Assembly (NCBI GenBank): GCA_913775095.1
Contig: CAJYIW010000026.1
Coordinates: 1-64,000 of the forward strand
DNA from: an uncultured Siphonobacter sp.
Lineage (GTDB): Bacteria; Bacteroidota; Bacteroidia; Cytophagales; Spirosomataceae
Direction of reading: 5' to 3'
DNA length: 64,000 bases
In this document: piece by piece, positions 54,069 to 63,741 of the stretch
How positions within the stretch are numbered: the first letter of the stretch is position 1
Layout: each line of letters starts with the position of its first letter
Made by a program: the position numbers and the translations under genes
Notes under the pieces: model-generated
The model's database searches: none
What the model was told of the DNA's origin: nothing
Seen by the model: the letters and a program-made list of their open reading frames with translations, nothing else

Positions 54069-54689
54069 ATGCAAAAAATCTTTTTTACTGCTTTTTTTAT
54101 CGGAGCTTCCCTTTGGGGATCCGCTCAATCCCAGCCCCGTATGCAATGGTTTAATACCCCCAAAGAGTGGAAGGGAGATGCTCAGAAACTGAGCTTAACC
54201 GTGGAGCCCAACACCGATTTCTGGCGGATTACCCACTATGATTTCATCCGGGATTCCGGCCCTTTTTATTACCAGGAAATGACGGGAGATTTTGAAGCCA
54301 CGGTCAAAGTATCGGGTCAGTATCAGGAGCTATTTCATCAGGCCGGACTTATGGTTCGCATTGATAATAAAAACTGGATTAAAACGGGCATTGAATACGT
54401 AGACGGCGTTCAGAATGTGAGTGCAGTGGTAACCCGTGAGTTTTCAGACTGGTCGGTCGTACCACGGCACGACAGTCCGGCTTCGATCTGGATTAAGCTC
54501 CTGCGAAAAGGGGATTACGTACAGATTGAATATTCCTTTGATAACCAGAAGTTTGATATGCTCCGACTGGCGTATTTTCCACCGAAAGTGAAAGCTCAGA
54601 TTGGCCTGGTGGCGGCGGCTCCGGGCAAGAAAAGTTTTCCGGTAGTCTTCGAAAATTTCGTGGTCAGGCCGGTTAAAAGCGACAAGTAG
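54069..54689 (+). CDS. DUF1349 exported protein
   Basis: 206 residues, signal peptide to GSAQS (about residue 21). The DUF1349 pattern is clear: YEMTGDFEATVKVSG-type strand (here YYQEMTGDFEATVKVSGQYQ), FHQAGLMVRIDNKNWIKTGI, EYVDGVQNVSAVVTREFSDW. A beta-jelly-roll concanavalin-like fold, often linked to carbohydrate binding. It stands 140 bases before the DUF1080 gene on the same strand; the two may be functionally linked but are separately expressed. Confidence 0.92.
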   Translation: MQKIFFTAFFIGASLWGSAQSQPRMQWFNTPKEWKGDAQKLSLTVEPNTDFWRITHYDFIRDSGPFYYQEMTGDFEATVKVSGQYQELFHQAGLMVRIDNKNWIKTGIEYVDGVQNVSAVVTREFSDWSVVPRHDSPASIWIKLLRKGDYVQIEYSFDNQKFDMLRLAYFPPKVKAQIGLVAAAPGKKSFPVVFENFVVRPVKSDK

Positions 54690-54833
54690 AGTCTGGCAGC
54701 GGTTGGCCCTGATATCCTTCTCCCGACTGTCAGCATTGGGGGAATGTTGTAATTTGCCTCAGCTTTCATTCTGAAAAAAGGGATGCGAGCGAATGAGTAT
54801 AGTCAGAACATGCATTTTTAATTCAGTACGACA

Positions 54834-55604
54834 ATGAATGATCAGAGGAAGCCTGGTTTGCGGACGTTAGCCGCCTGGTTATGCATCCTGGGAGGACTGC
54901 TTGCGGCCTGCGAGTCAACTCCCAAAGAAGAGACTCCCCACGAGAAGGCTTTCAATACGCTGAGTGAAGAAGAAAAAAAGCAGGGCTGGAAACTGCTTTT
55001 TGATGGAAAAAGCACCCAGGGATGGCACGTATATAACCACGGGGATACGACTTCCAAGTGGTCGGTGGAGAACGGCGAACTGTGGTGTAATCCTGAATCG
55101 AAAGCCGGAGATTTCGGCGATCTGGTTACCAATGAATCCTTTACAAATTTCGAGTTGGTCTACGACTGGAAAATTGCGAAAGGCGGTAACGGGGGCGTCT
55201 TCGTAAACGTCCAGGAGAACCAGCAAAACCCTACGGCCTACATGACTGGTCTGGAAATGCAGCTTCTGGATAACGAAAACGGGGAAGAACGCCACAAGAT
55301 TAATCCCACCCACTGGGCGGGTTGTCTGTATGACATCAGCGGAAAGGCGGAAAATTCCAAACCTAAGCCTTTTGGGGAGTGGAATCACTCCCGGATTGTG
55401 CACCGGGATGGAAGAGTCATTTTTTTCCTGAATGGTCTAAAGACCGCCGATGCCAACATCACGGCTCCCGACTGGAAGACGAAAGTCCAGAAAAGTAACC
55501 TGAGGAACTTCCCGGACTTTGCCAAAGCTATCAGCGGGAAAATTGCCTTGCAGGATCATACTGATGCGGTCTGGTTTCGGAATATGAAGATTCGGGAATT
55601 GTAA
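54834..55604 (+). CDS. DUF1080 lipoprotein (3-keto-disaccharide hydrolase family)
   Basis: 256 residues. Lipoprotein signal with lipobox GLLAAC (Cys near residue 24). DUF1080 features: KLLFDGKSTQGWHVYNHGD, WSVENGELWCNPE, LVYDWKIAKGGNGGVFVNVQ, and C-terminal IALQDHTDAVWFRNMKIREL. Concanavalin-like fold; members act as 3-keto-glycoside hydrolases or sugar-binding proteins. Anchored to a membrane, probably the outer. With the ThuA and esterase genes this suggests carbohydrate degradation in the neighbourhood. Confidence 0.93.
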   Translation: MNDQRKPGLRTLAAWLCILGGLLAACESTPKEETPHEKAFNTLSEEEKKQGWKLLFDGKSTQGWHVYNHGDTTSKWSVENGELWCNPESKAGDFGDLVTNESFTNFELVYDWKIAKGGNGGVFVNVQENQQNPTAYMTGLEMQLLDNENGEERHKINPTHWAGCLYDISGKAENSKPKPFGEWNHSRIVHRDGRVIFFLNGLKTADANITAPDWKTKVQKSNLRNFPDFAKAISGKIALQDHTDAVWFRNMKIREL

Positions 55605-55622
55605 AAAAGCTTTGAGGGAATG

Positions 55623-55654
55623 AAAAGGGCGTCGAAATTTTTCGACACCCTTTT
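55623..55654. terminator. Terminator between DUF1080 and M28 genes
   Basis: AAAAGGGCGTCGAAA and TTTCGACACCCTTTT pair with one mismatch around TT. The T-run on the right arm (plus strand) and A-run on the left arm make it bidirectional between convergent genes. Confidence 0.8.
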
Positions 55655-55663
55655 GCCTGGTTA

Positions 55664-57178
55664 TTACTTCGAATACAACTGCTGACCAGCCGCTTCGTAT
55701 TTATCACCTTTCACCCAATGAGGCCGCTGAGGCATATTGGCAATCAGCCGGGCGGCATAGGCGTAGGTTTGACAAAACTTCAGCAAATAGGGATAGCTGA
55801 TGGTCTCGGGATTATCAGCTACCTGGTGATAGAATTTGAAGAGCGATTCATCAAATTTGGTAAAACCAGGGGTAAACGTCGGGGCGGGAATACCCTTGGC
55901 GGCAAAGCTCACGTTATCGGAACGATCAAATAAGCCCTGCTCGGGAGCGGGATCGGCATTCACCTTCAAACCGAAGGCTTTCGCTGCTGTTTCAATCTGC
56001 GACTGAGTACCCGTGCGTTCCAGACCAATCACCGTGACCCGTGTCGTATCGTTATAGCCTGCTCCGTCATTGTTAAGGTTATACACGCATTCTTTCAGCG
56101 GAATGAGCGGGTGCTCGGCGTAATACTTACTGCCCAGCAGTCCCAGTTCTTCGCCCGTGAAATTCAGAAACAGAATCGAGCGTTTGGGCTTCACTTTCGA
56201 AAGCGTCCGGGCTGCTTCCAGTACGGCGGCGGTTCCCATGGCGTTATCGCGGGTACCGTTAAAAATACTGTCGGCTTCCGTGTACTTGCCACCGCCCTGT
56301 TTGCCCGTTCCTACGTGATCAAAGTGAGCGGAAAGAATCACGTATTCATTTTTCAGGGTAGGGTCGGAGCCTTCTAAAACAGCGGCTACGTTATAAGATC
56401 GCAGGGGTTTAACGGCCATCGCCGCCGTTTTGCCACTGATTTGTTTCACCTGATCGCGGTTAAAGCCTTTGGCCGAAGGCCCGCCCAGCCAGATATGAGA
56501 CAGTTTATTCTGCCCGGCATCAGCAGACTTCACCCGCACGCTCTCCTTACCAAAATAGTTGGCTACGGTTACCCAGGGAAGCTGCGGCGGCAAAATTTCA
56601 ATCAGGGCCAACGCTCCGTGCTCGGCGGCAAGTTTGCTTTTCCTGTCAATAGCTTCAAAGCCTTCCATGGGAGATTTGGCATCGGCTGAACCAAACTGGG
56701 CTACCACGATTTTACCCTTCACGTCCAGGCCCTGGTAATCGTTTTCATTCCCGTAAGCGGCAAAAACAACGGGCGTATTGGTAAACGTAGTGGGCTCGCC
56801 GGAAAGGACGATGAAGTTCTGCTTTACCTTCAGCGTATCCGTTCCAAAAAACAGAGAGCCGTCCGCTCCGGGCTTGACGCTTTCCAGTCCAACGGCTTGC
56901 AAATAATCCGTCTGACCGGGAGCGGGCTTCAGACCCAGACTGCGGTACTGCTCGGCGATGTAGCGAGCGGCCACATTGTTGGTGATTTCACCGGTGCGGC
57001 GGCCCAGCATTTCGTCAGCCGCCAGAAAGCGAACGTGAGTAGCGGGCTGTTCCAGCTTCATTTGAAATTCGGGAAGGGAAGCCGCAGGAGCGGCGGCTTT
57101 TTTAGGTTTTTGGGCCTGTGCCAGGGTGCTGCCCAGAACGCAGCCCATCAAAAGAGCCGACTGAAAAAAGATTTTCAT
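55664..57178 (-). CDS. M28-family metallopeptidase with PA domain
   Basis: 504 residues. Signal peptide (LLMGCVLGSTLAQAQ). PA-domain-like insert (residues about 140-250, KGKIVVAQFGSADAKSPMEG). Zinc ligands: VILSAHFDHVG (His, Asp), GTRDNAMGTAAVLEAAR (Asp), FLNFTGEELGLLGSKYYAEH (Glu-Glu), NLNNDGAGYNDT (Asp) and FYHQVAD (His). Two zinc ions bind these. Exported aminopeptidase-like; substrate peptides unknown. A second M28 gene lies at 62125; their domain order is the same but sequence is clearly diverged. Confidence 0.94.
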   Translation of the reverse strand: MKIFFQSALLMGCVLGSTLAQAQKPKKAAAPAASLPEFQMKLEQPATHVRFLAADEMLGRRTGEITNNVAARYIAEQYRSLGLKPAPGQTDYLQAVGLESVKPGADGSLFFGTDTLKVKQNFIVLSGEPTTFTNTPVVFAAYGNENDYQGLDVKGKIVVAQFGSADAKSPMEGFEAIDRKSKLAAEHGALALIEILPPQLPWVTVANYFGKESVRVKSADAGQNKLSHIWLGGPSAKGFNRDQVKQISGKTAAMAVKPLRSYNVAAVLEGSDPTLKNEYVILSAHFDHVGTGKQGGGKYTEADSIFNGTRDNAMGTAAVLEAARTLSKVKPKRSILFLNFTGEELGLLGSKYYAEHPLIPLKECVYNLNNDGAGYNDTTRVTVIGLERTGTQSQIETAAKAFGLKVNADPAPEQGLFDRSDNVSFAAKGIPAPTFTPGFTKFDESLFKFYHQVADNPETISYPYLLKFCQTYAYAARLIANMPQRPHWVKGDKYEAAGQQLYSK

Positions 57179-57452
57179 GAATGTGGAACCAGAGTACGTG
57201 TATTGATTGGGAGAAGATGAATTCGCCCTTTCAGGGAAACGGATGAATAATTGCTATGAACGCAAGATACAGTTTTGTTAACGTTTTAAGGCGGATTTCC
57301 TCATGAATGGCTTTAAGGAAAAACAAACGGAGAACTACTGGTCAAGTAAGCCAGGAAAAAACCAGCGAAAACGGCTCTAAATTTTTAATGGCTTCTCGAC
57401 GAACATTTAGGCAGAAAGGTCGTTTTTTGTATGACTTAACTTTTTGCATCAC

Positions 57453-57989
57453 ATGAAAAACGCACTCCTTACCTTCTTTGTAACCTTCCTGGCTTTCACG
57501 ACTTCTGTTTTTGCTCAGAACGATAAAGCCCCCGAAGACAAATCCAAACGCCCCAGCCCTCCAGCGGTGGCTACGGGAAAAGTAAATGGCAAAACCATTA
57601 CCATTAATTATTCTCAGCCTTCGGTTAAAGGCCGTAACGTATGGGATGCCAACGGTAAAATTGCTCCTTACGGTAAAGTATGGCGTACGGGTGCTAACGA
57701 GGCTACTACCTTCGAAACTTCAGGAGATCTGAAAGTGGAAGGTAAAAATTTGCCTGCGGGTAAATATGGTTTATTCACCATTCCCGGCGAAAAAGAATGG
57801 ACGATCATCTTCAACAAAACGCCTGAGCAGTGGGGTGCCTACAAGTATCAGGAAGCGGATGACGTGCTTCGCGTGAAAGTACCCGCTAAATCCGGTAAGA
57901 TGACCGAAAAATTCATGATCGACGTAGCTAACTCCGGTACAGTTTCGATGGCCTGGGATAAAACCCGCGTGGATTTCAAAGTGAAGTAA
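57453..57989 (+). CDS. DUF2911 exported protein
   Basis: 178 residues from ATG 57453 (a TTG three codons earlier extends the frame). Signal peptide (TFLAFTTSVFAQ). DUF2911 pattern: VNGKTITINYSQPSVKGRNV, YGKVWRTGANEATTFETSGD, LPAGKYGLFTIPGEKEWTII, FNKTPEQWGAYKYQ. Beta-rich periplasmic protein of unknown function, common in Bacteroidota. A strong terminator follows. Confidence 0.93.
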   Translation: MKNALLTFFVTFLAFTTSVFAQNDKAPEDKSKRPSPPAVATGKVNGKTITINYSQPSVKGRNVWDANGKIAPYGKVWRTGANEATTFETSGDLKVEGKNLPAGKYGLFTIPGEKEWTIIFNKTPEQWGAYKYQEADDVLRVKVPAKSGKMTEKFMIDVANSGTVSMAWDKTRVDFKVK

Positions 57990-58008
57990 TACCTTAGATG
58001 TATTATGT

Positions 58009-58045
58009 AAAGAGCCGTTTCTCTAAAGCAGAGAAACGGCTCTTT
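58009..58045 (+). terminator. Terminator after DUF2911 gene
   Basis: AAAGAGCCGTTTCTC and GAGAAACGGCTCTTT pair perfectly (15 bp) around a 7-base loop. Confidence 0.85.
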
Positions 58046-58101
58046 GGCTTTTAAAACCAATGTCATTGGATGAGTAATGTCAATGATAAGTGAAGTAAAA
58101 A

Positions 58102-58130
58102 GCTGTCATTCAGAGCGAAGCGAAGAACTT
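58102..58130. repeat. Dispersed repeat motif (TCATTCAGAGCGAAGCGAAG type)
   Basis: The motif at 58107-58126 resembles short repeats found many times in other Bacteroidota genomes. A single copy is seen in this window, so the repeat nature is from memory, not from this sequence. Confidence 0.4.
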
Positions 58131-58199
58131 TACCGAGGGTTTCATTCCTTTTCCGGATGGGGAAACTTTCTGCTAATCCAATGCCTTTACGCCGCCAGG

Positions 58200-58255
58200 G
58201 CTGGTGAGACACCAGCCATTTCTAAGCGATTAGTGGTTGGTGAGATACCAATCAC
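58200..58255. repeat. Two tandem small palindromes (BIME-like)
   Basis: GCTGGTGAGACACCAGC (58200-58216) is a perfect 7-bp stem with loop AGA. GTGGTTGGT and ACCAATCAC (58233-58241 and 58247-58255) form a 9-bp stem with loop GAGAT. Both share the GGTGAGA centre. They lie in an untranscribed-looking gap, as interspersed palindromic elements do. Confidence 0.6.
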
Positions 58256-58326
58256 GGCATAAAAGGATACGTTGTCGAAGTGCCTATCACTCCGTATGAA
58301 AGATCTTACTTACGTTAGCTTAACAC

Positions 58327-58950
58327 CTATCGCAAATGTTCGGGTAAGGGAATATGCTGCGAAAGATCATCGGCAATGGGGGCCAGACGTTTTTGCTGCA
58401 AAGGGATAATACCCGACCAAATCTCCAGATGACGATCTTCTTCTTCATCGTTAGGCATACCCGTGCGGGCTTTAGCCGAAGCCTGATCCAGCGAAAAAGC
58501 CAGCACTGTTGTTTTACGTATCTCACTTTCGGTCATCGGACGCAGGTAATCCCAACTACCCGGAACGATCTTCTCCGTTAACCACTGTAAAGAATCCCAT
58601 TTGAGTTGGGGGGAGTCAATTTTTTCCGCGTTCGCAAAAACAACGACGGACTTGTAGTTCACCGAATGGCTAAAAGCCGAGCGGGCTACCACCAGAGCAT
58701 CCACCAGCATAACGCTCAGGCAAACGGGAAGGCCCGTCTCAAGACTCCGGATAAAATGACTGCCTACCGAGCCGTGGATGTAGAGTTTGTCTTCGTAACG
58801 CACAAAAGACGTGGGAATGGAAAAAGGCAGACCGTCCTGCACGTAGCTAATGGTGCAAAACAACGCTTCGTCCAGAATCGGATAGATGACTTCTTTTTCT
58901 AAACTGGCTTTTTTGGGGGCCCGGCTGGGAAGTAAAGGCTGTGATTTCAT
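58327..58950 (-). CDS. Pyridoxamine 5'-phosphate oxidase-like flavoprotein
   Basis: 207 residues. FMN-binding split-barrel fold: PILDEALFCTISYVQDGLPF, IPTSFVRYEDKLYIHGSVGS, HFIRSLETGLPVCLSVMLVD, SAFSHSVNYKSVVVFANAEK. Family members bind flavin or heme and reduce small molecules in the cytoplasm; relatives are often labelled Nim-like. ATG at 58948-58950. No operon partners. Which cofactor is used cannot be told. Confidence 0.9.
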   Translation of the reverse strand: MKSQPLLPSRAPKKASLEKEVIYPILDEALFCTISYVQDGLPFSIPTSFVRYEDKLYIHGSVGSHFIRSLETGLPVCLSVMLVDALVVARSAFSHSVNYKSVVVFANAEKIDSPQLKWDSLQWLTEKIVPGSWDYLRPMTESEIRKTTVLAFSLDQASAKARTGMPNDEEEDRHLEIWSGIIPLQQKRLAPIADDLSQHIPLPEHLR

Positions 58951-59157
58951 TGTTTTTTTTCACAAACCTCCAGTTTTACTGGATGAGTGTAATCGTCCAT
59001 TTTTTATATTCTGAATAGTCCAATTCCTTCTCTTTTTCCCGCTTGATCGTATTCTTTAAATTAGCTTACAGATGATTTCATAGGCTTTTCATGCAACGAA
59101 TCCAGGTTAACAGGCATCCTTAGGAGGATTTATAGACAGTCACCTGATCGTTTTGGT

Positions 59158-60546
59158 ATGAAACAGCTCAACCTTACCTTATTCCTGCTAGTTGCCTTTT
59201 GTTATGCTTCCAACGCTCAAACGAAAGTGGAGCTTCTCGACAGCCTTTTTACTACTTTATATAGTCATGGGAAGTTCAACGGAAATGTACTCGTAGCGGA
59301 AGGGGGAAAACCCATCTTTGAAAAAAGCTATGGCAAAGCCGAAGAACAGTCAGGAAGATTACTGACCACTGAATCGGTTTTTGAGCTGGCTTCGGTTTCC
59401 AAGCAGTTTACCGCTATGGGAATCGTGCTTTTGCAAAAGCAGGGAAAACTCAAATACGACGATCTACTTTCCCGGTATATTCCAGAACTTCATTTTTACG
59501 GACCGATTACGATTCGCCATTTGCTTCATCATACGGCAGGATTACCCGATTATATGGAGGTTATGGATGAACACTGGGATAAAACGAAAATCGCTACCAA
59601 CGCTGATGTCATCAAGACCCTGGCCCGGCTTCAGCCTAAAGCGGAATTCGCCCCTAATGAAAAGTATGAATACAGCAATACGGGTTATATGCTATTGGGC
59701 AGTATCATCGAAAGAGTCTCTAAAAAATCCTATGGCGTATATCTGAATAAGTTCATTTTCAAGCCCCTGCAAATGAAACATACGTTGGTCTACCGAAGTC
59801 GTTTTCAGCCTCAGAAACTAGAGAACTATGCCTTAGGCTACGAGCAGGATAGTACGGGCAGAAAAGTGTTACCCGATAGCTACGGCCAAACGTATTACAC
59901 CCACTTTCTCGACGGAATCGTGGGGGATGGGATGGTCAATTCAAACCTGGAAGATTTGCTCCGCTGGGATCAGGCTCTTTACACCGATAAGCTGGTCAAC
60001 CAGGCAGATAAAGATCAAATTTTCAATGGAACGACTACGCTGGATGGCAAGAAAACCGCTTACGGTTTTGGCTGGATGATCAAAGATTCGGACAAGTACG
60101 GTAAGATCGTGAATCATTCGGGTAGCTGGGCGGGTTACATCACCTTCATTGAAAGGCACTTGGATCATCAGAAAACCTTCATCGCCTTACAGAACAACGC
60201 CATGCGAAGAACCAAGATCCCGTCGGCTGAGGTAAGGAAAATTCTTTACGGGGAAAAAGTGGAGATTGAAAGCCATAAACCCATTCAGGTAACCAGCCAG
60301 AGCCTGGCCAGGTATGAAGGCATGTATGCGTCTGCGGATTTATCCTTTAAAATAAAAATATACGTCAAAGATGGCTCTTTATACGGTCATGGTCAGGCGG
60401 AGAAGCAACGGCCATTTAAGCTGGATGCCTTTGAAAATCAGGTCTTTCTCTACGAAGATGCCAGTATAAAAATGATATTTAATCCAGAAAGCCATACTAT
60501 GGATTACACCCAAGGGACTAAAAAAATGCTTTTTACGAAAGAGTAA
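59158..60546 (+). CDS. Serine hydrolase of the beta-lactamase/PBP-like family
   Basis: 462 residues. Signal peptide (FLLVAFCYASNAQ). Active-site motifs: SVSK (S79-K82), YSN (Tyr 172) and HSGSW (His 320, replacing the KTG box as in class C-like esterases). A C-terminal domain of about 100 residues is beta-rich. Members act as carboxypeptidases, beta-lactamases or esterases in the periplasm; this cannot be resolved here. A MocR-like regulator follows on the same strand. Confidence 0.92.
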   Translation: MKQLNLTLFLLVAFCYASNAQTKVELLDSLFTTLYSHGKFNGNVLVAEGGKPIFEKSYGKAEEQSGRLLTTESVFELASVSKQFTAMGIVLLQKQGKLKYDDLLSRYIPELHFYGPITIRHLLHHTAGLPDYMEVMDEHWDKTKIATNADVIKTLARLQPKAEFAPNEKYEYSNTGYMLLGSIIERVSKKSYGVYLNKFIFKPLQMKHTLVYRSRFQPQKLENYALGYEQDSTGRKVLPDSYGQTYYTHFLDGIVGDGMVNSNLEDLLRWDQALYTDKLVNQADKDQIFNGTTTLDGKKTAYGFGWMIKDSDKYGKIVNHSGSWAGYITFIERHLDHQKTFIALQNNAMRRTKIPSAEVRKILYGEKVEIESHKPIQVTSQSLARYEGMYASADLSFKIKIYVKDGSLYGHGQAEKQRPFKLDAFENQVFLYEDASIKMIFNPESHTMDYTQGTKKMLFTKE

Positions 60547-60641
60547 GGCATACGTGAGAAGGGTAGTTGAAAGCCATTTGCTTCTTTTACTGCTTTAATC
60601 AATTAAGCTTCGGTAATCAAAGCAGTACCTTTGTTCTTACG

Positions 60642-62081
60642 ATGTGGACCTTCACCCTTACCCTTGATCGAAGCAGTTCCCAGCCTTTGTACCTTCAGCT
60701 TTCTACGCAGCTGATGGATCACATTCGAAGCGGACACCTGCTTTCTGGTCAGCAGTTACCCAGCAGCCGAAGTCTTGCGGAACGATTGCAGATTCACCGA
60801 AAAACCGTTGTGCAGGCCTACGATGAGCTGCTGGCTCAGGGCTGGCTGGAAAGCCGGACGGGAAGCGGAACATTCGTCAGCACCCACGTTCCGGAGAGTA
60901 AGCTTTCGCTTCAGACGAGTTTTGATCCCTTGAAAAAGGCTGGTTTTTCCTTTGAAACCAAACCCTTTTTGGAACGCCCTCCGTTGATGGCTCAGGGACC
61001 TTACCACTTGGATGACGGGTTTCCGGACGTTCGGCTGGCTCCCTTACTGGATCTTTCCCGGGCGTATCGCAATCAGTTGCTTCGTTCCCATGCGTACAGC
61101 AGGCTGGGGTATGGTGATCCCATGGGCTCCCGGTGGCTGCGGGAGCAATTGTCGCGTTACCTCAATGAAAGCCGGGGACTGCACACGTCGGCCGATAACG
61201 TGCTCATCGTTCGGGGAACGATGATGGGACTTTTCTTAACGAGTATCGCGTTTGTAAAACCCGGCGATTACGTAGCCCTGGATTCGATGAGCTGGTCGGG
61301 TTCGACGCTTAATCTGGAGCAGGCCGGAGCCCGGATGATACCCATTCCTACCGACGAGCATGGACTGGATGTGGAGGCTCTGGCCCGGGTTTGTCAACAA
61401 TATCCCGTTCGGATGCTGTATCTGACTTCGCATCATCATTACCCAACGACGGTAGCCTTAAAAGCCGAACGTCGCATGCGGCTTCTGGGCTTGTCCCGGC
61501 AATACGGCTTTCTCATTTTTGAAGACGATTATGACTTTGATTTTCATTACGAGCGAAGACCGCTTTTTCCACTGGCCAGCGTAGACCCCAGCGGCATGGT
61601 GCTCTATTGCGGATCGTTTACCAAAACCATTGCTCCGGCCTTTCGGGTGGGTTATCTGGTAGGTCCCGAAGATGCCATTCGCCACTTGTCAAAGCTAAGA
61701 AGAATCATTGACCGTCAGGGAGATACCATGCTGGAAAACGCTCTGGCTCAGTTGCTCGAAGAAGGCATCATTCAGCGACACTTACGCAAAGCCCTGCGGG
61801 TCTATAAAGAGCGGCGGGATTACTTCGCTGAGCTTTTAACGGAGGAGTTATCTGATCAGGTGTATTTTCGCAAACCCGAAGGCGGCATGGCACTCTGGAC
61901 CCATTTTACTAAAGGGATAGATCTGGTAGAGCTGTCCAGCCGAGCCCTGAAGAAAGGACTCCACTTCTCCGCGGGAAGTCAGCACGTTACGGGGCCGCTA
62001 CCGGCCACCCGGTTGGGATTTGCTTCGTCAACGCCGGAAGAACTCCGGGAATGCGTACGGATTTTAAAGTCCTGCCTGTAA
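60642..62081 (+). CDS. MocR/PdxR-like GntR-aminotransferase fusion regulator
   Basis: 479 residues from ATG 60642; the frame is open 25 codons earlier but the start MWTFTLTLDRSSSQPLYL begins the winged helix. GntR HTH: LQLSTQLMDHIRSGHLLSGQ and LPSSRSLAERLQIHRKTVVQ. The rest is a fold-type I PLP enzyme: SRLGYGDPMGSRWLREQLSR, EDDYDFDFHYERRPLFPLAS, and the PLP lysine in GSFTKTIAPAFRVGYLVGP. MocR proteins sense pyridoxal phosphate or amino compounds and control vitamin B6 or transport genes. Target is unknown. Confidence 0.93.
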   Translation: MWTFTLTLDRSSSQPLYLQLSTQLMDHIRSGHLLSGQQLPSSRSLAERLQIHRKTVVQAYDELLAQGWLESRTGSGTFVSTHVPESKLSLQTSFDPLKKAGFSFETKPFLERPPLMAQGPYHLDDGFPDVRLAPLLDLSRAYRNQLLRSHAYSRLGYGDPMGSRWLREQLSRYLNESRGLHTSADNVLIVRGTMMGLFLTSIAFVKPGDYVALDSMSWSGSTLNLEQAGARMIPIPTDEHGLDVEALARVCQQYPVRMLYLTSHHHYPTTVALKAERRMRLLGLSRQYGFLIFEDDYDFDFHYERRPLFPLASVDPSGMVLYCGSFTKTIAPAFRVGYLVGPEDAIRHLSKLRRIIDRQGDTMLENALAQLLEEGIIQRHLRKALRVYKERRDYFAELLTEELSDQVYFRKPEGGMALWTHFTKGIDLVELSSRALKKGLHFSAGSQHVTGPLPATRLGFASSTPEELRECVRILKSCL

Positions 62082-62086
62082 AAAAA

Positions 62087-62112
62087 GGTTTCAGAGGCGT
62101 CGCTCTGAAACC
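62087..62112. terminator. Terminator between convergent genes
   Basis: GGTTTCAGAG and CTCTGAAACC pair perfectly (10 bp) around GCGTCG, with A- and T-rich flanks. Confidence 0.8.
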
Positions 62113-62124
62113 CTTTCGATTGGC

Positions 62125-63741
62125 TTATTTACGGGTAATGTTTTTAAACTCGGAATCCTTTTTCCAGCCGGGATAAACGGGCTCGGTAGTTAACTTATAT
62201 GCGATGTTGAACAGGAGCCGCATGTCTTCAATGATGCCCGACAAATCCCAGTTGGGATTGTATTCGTCGGAAGGTTTGTGGTAATGATTGGTATTATAAT
62301 CCTCTTTCTTTTTGCGGCCCCAGGCTTCGCCGTGCTCGACGGAAACCACGCCATTTTCCAGATACATGGAAGGCACCCCGACTTTAGCAAAGTTGAAGTG
62401 ATCCGAGCGGAAATACCAGCCACCCGCCGGGTTAAACTCGGGCCGGGTAAAGCGGCCCTGTTTGCGGGCGGCTTCCTCCACGAAGTCATCGAGATCCGAC
62501 TGGCCTTTGCCCACCACGATGACATCTTTCATGCGGCCAAAAGGCTGAAGAATATCCAGGTTAATGTTGGCAATGGTTTTGGAAAGGGGATACACCGGAT
62601 GAGTCGCGTAATATTCCGAGCCTAATAACCCCTGCTCTTCACCTGTCACGCTCATGAACAGGAGCGAGCGGGAGGGTTTTTTCTTGAGCTGAGTAAAGGC
62701 TTTGGCCAGTTCCATAATAGCTGCTACGCCCGTACCGTTATCGGCCGCTCCATTATAAATCGAATCGCCGTTGATGGGTTCGCCCTTGCCAAAATGATCC
62801 CAGTGAGCCGTATAAATCACCACTTCCTCGGCCCGATCCGTTCCGGGCAGATAGGCCAGCACATTTTTGGAAACCGAAGCTTTGACCTGATTACGGAGAG
62901 CAATGGACGCTTTTACCCCCAGCGGAACGGCTTTGAAACCGCGTTTAGCGGCCTTTACGTACAATTCCGTACTTTGTCCGGCCATCGCAAGTAATTTTTC
63001 GGCGGTCTCTTTGGAAAGCCAGCCTTCCATTTTGGCCCGGCTGTGGTTATTATCCGGACTTTGGAGGTATAACTTGGATTTTGACCAGCCGCTTCTGACC
63101 ACATCCCAGGGATAACTGGCGGCTTTGGTATCGTGAATGAGTAATACGCCCGCGGCTCCCTGCCGGGCGGCTTCTTCGAATTTATAGGTCCAGCGACCGT
63201 AATAGGTCATGGTCTTGCCCTTGAAAAGCGTGGAATCCGCCAGGCCCGGATCGTTCACTAAGACCAGAACCGTTTTGCCCTTGACGTTAAGACCCTGGTA
63301 ATCATTCCAGCCAAACTCGGGAGCGACGATGCCGTAGCCTACGAAAACCATCTCTGAATTTTCCAGACTGACCTGGGCATCCGTCCAGCGGCTGGCCGCC
63401 ACGTAATCCGTGAGGTAATTGAGCTTCAGTTCTTTGTTTTTTCCCGCTAGGGTTAATGAAGCCGAAGGCTTGGATAAAATATCAACCAGCGGCACATCCT
63501 GAAAATAGCTCTGATTATTGCCGGGCCTGAGTCCCATTTTCCTGAATTCAGTCTCCAGGTATTGGACCGTTACTTCTTCTCCCCGGCTAAAAGGCTTGCG
63601 GCCTTCAAAGGCATCCGAAGAGAGATGACGCACGTACTCGGTAAAAGGTTTGCCCGTAATGAGGCTATCGGCGGAAGTTAATTTCTGGGCTGAAACGACG
63701 GTACTGGTCAGCAGCAGCAGGAAGAACAAACGTGTACTCAT
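62125..63741 (-). CDS. M28-family metallopeptidase, second copy
   Basis: 538 residues from ATG 63739-63741; the frame extends 41 codons upstream but the chosen start opens a signal peptide (FFLLLLTSTVVSAQ). PA-like insert (residues about 140-260). Zinc ligands: IYTAHWDHFGKG (His, Asp), GAADNGTGVAAIMELAKAF (Asp), MSVTGEEQGLLGSEYYATH (Glu-Glu), ANINLDILQPFG (Asp), and HYHKPSDEY (His). Same fold and order as the gene at 55664. Exported; likely aminopeptidase. Confidence 0.94.
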   Translation of the reverse strand: MSTRLFFLLLLTSTVVSAQKLTSADSLITGKPFTEYVRHLSSDAFEGRKPFSRGEEVTVQYLETEFRKMGLRPGNNQSYFQDVPLVDILSKPSASLTLAGKNKELKLNYLTDYVAASRWTDAQVSLENSEMVFVGYGIVAPEFGWNDYQGLNVKGKTVLVLVNDPGLADSTLFKGKTMTYYGRWTYKFEEAARQGAAGVLLIHDTKAASYPWDVVRSGWSKSKLYLQSPDNNHSRAKMEGWLSKETAEKLLAMAGQSTELYVKAAKRGFKAVPLGVKASIALRNQVKASVSKNVLAYLPGTDRAEEVVIYTAHWDHFGKGEPINGDSIYNGAADNGTGVAAIMELAKAFTQLKKKPSRSLLFMSVTGEEQGLLGSEYYATHPVYPLSKTIANINLDILQPFGRMKDVIVVGKGQSDLDDFVEEAARKQGRFTRPEFNPAGGWYFRSDHFNFAKVGVPSMYLENGVVSVEHGEAWGRKKKEDYNTNHYHKPSDEYNPNWDLSGIIEDMRLLFNIAYKLTTEPVYPGWKKDSEFKNITRK

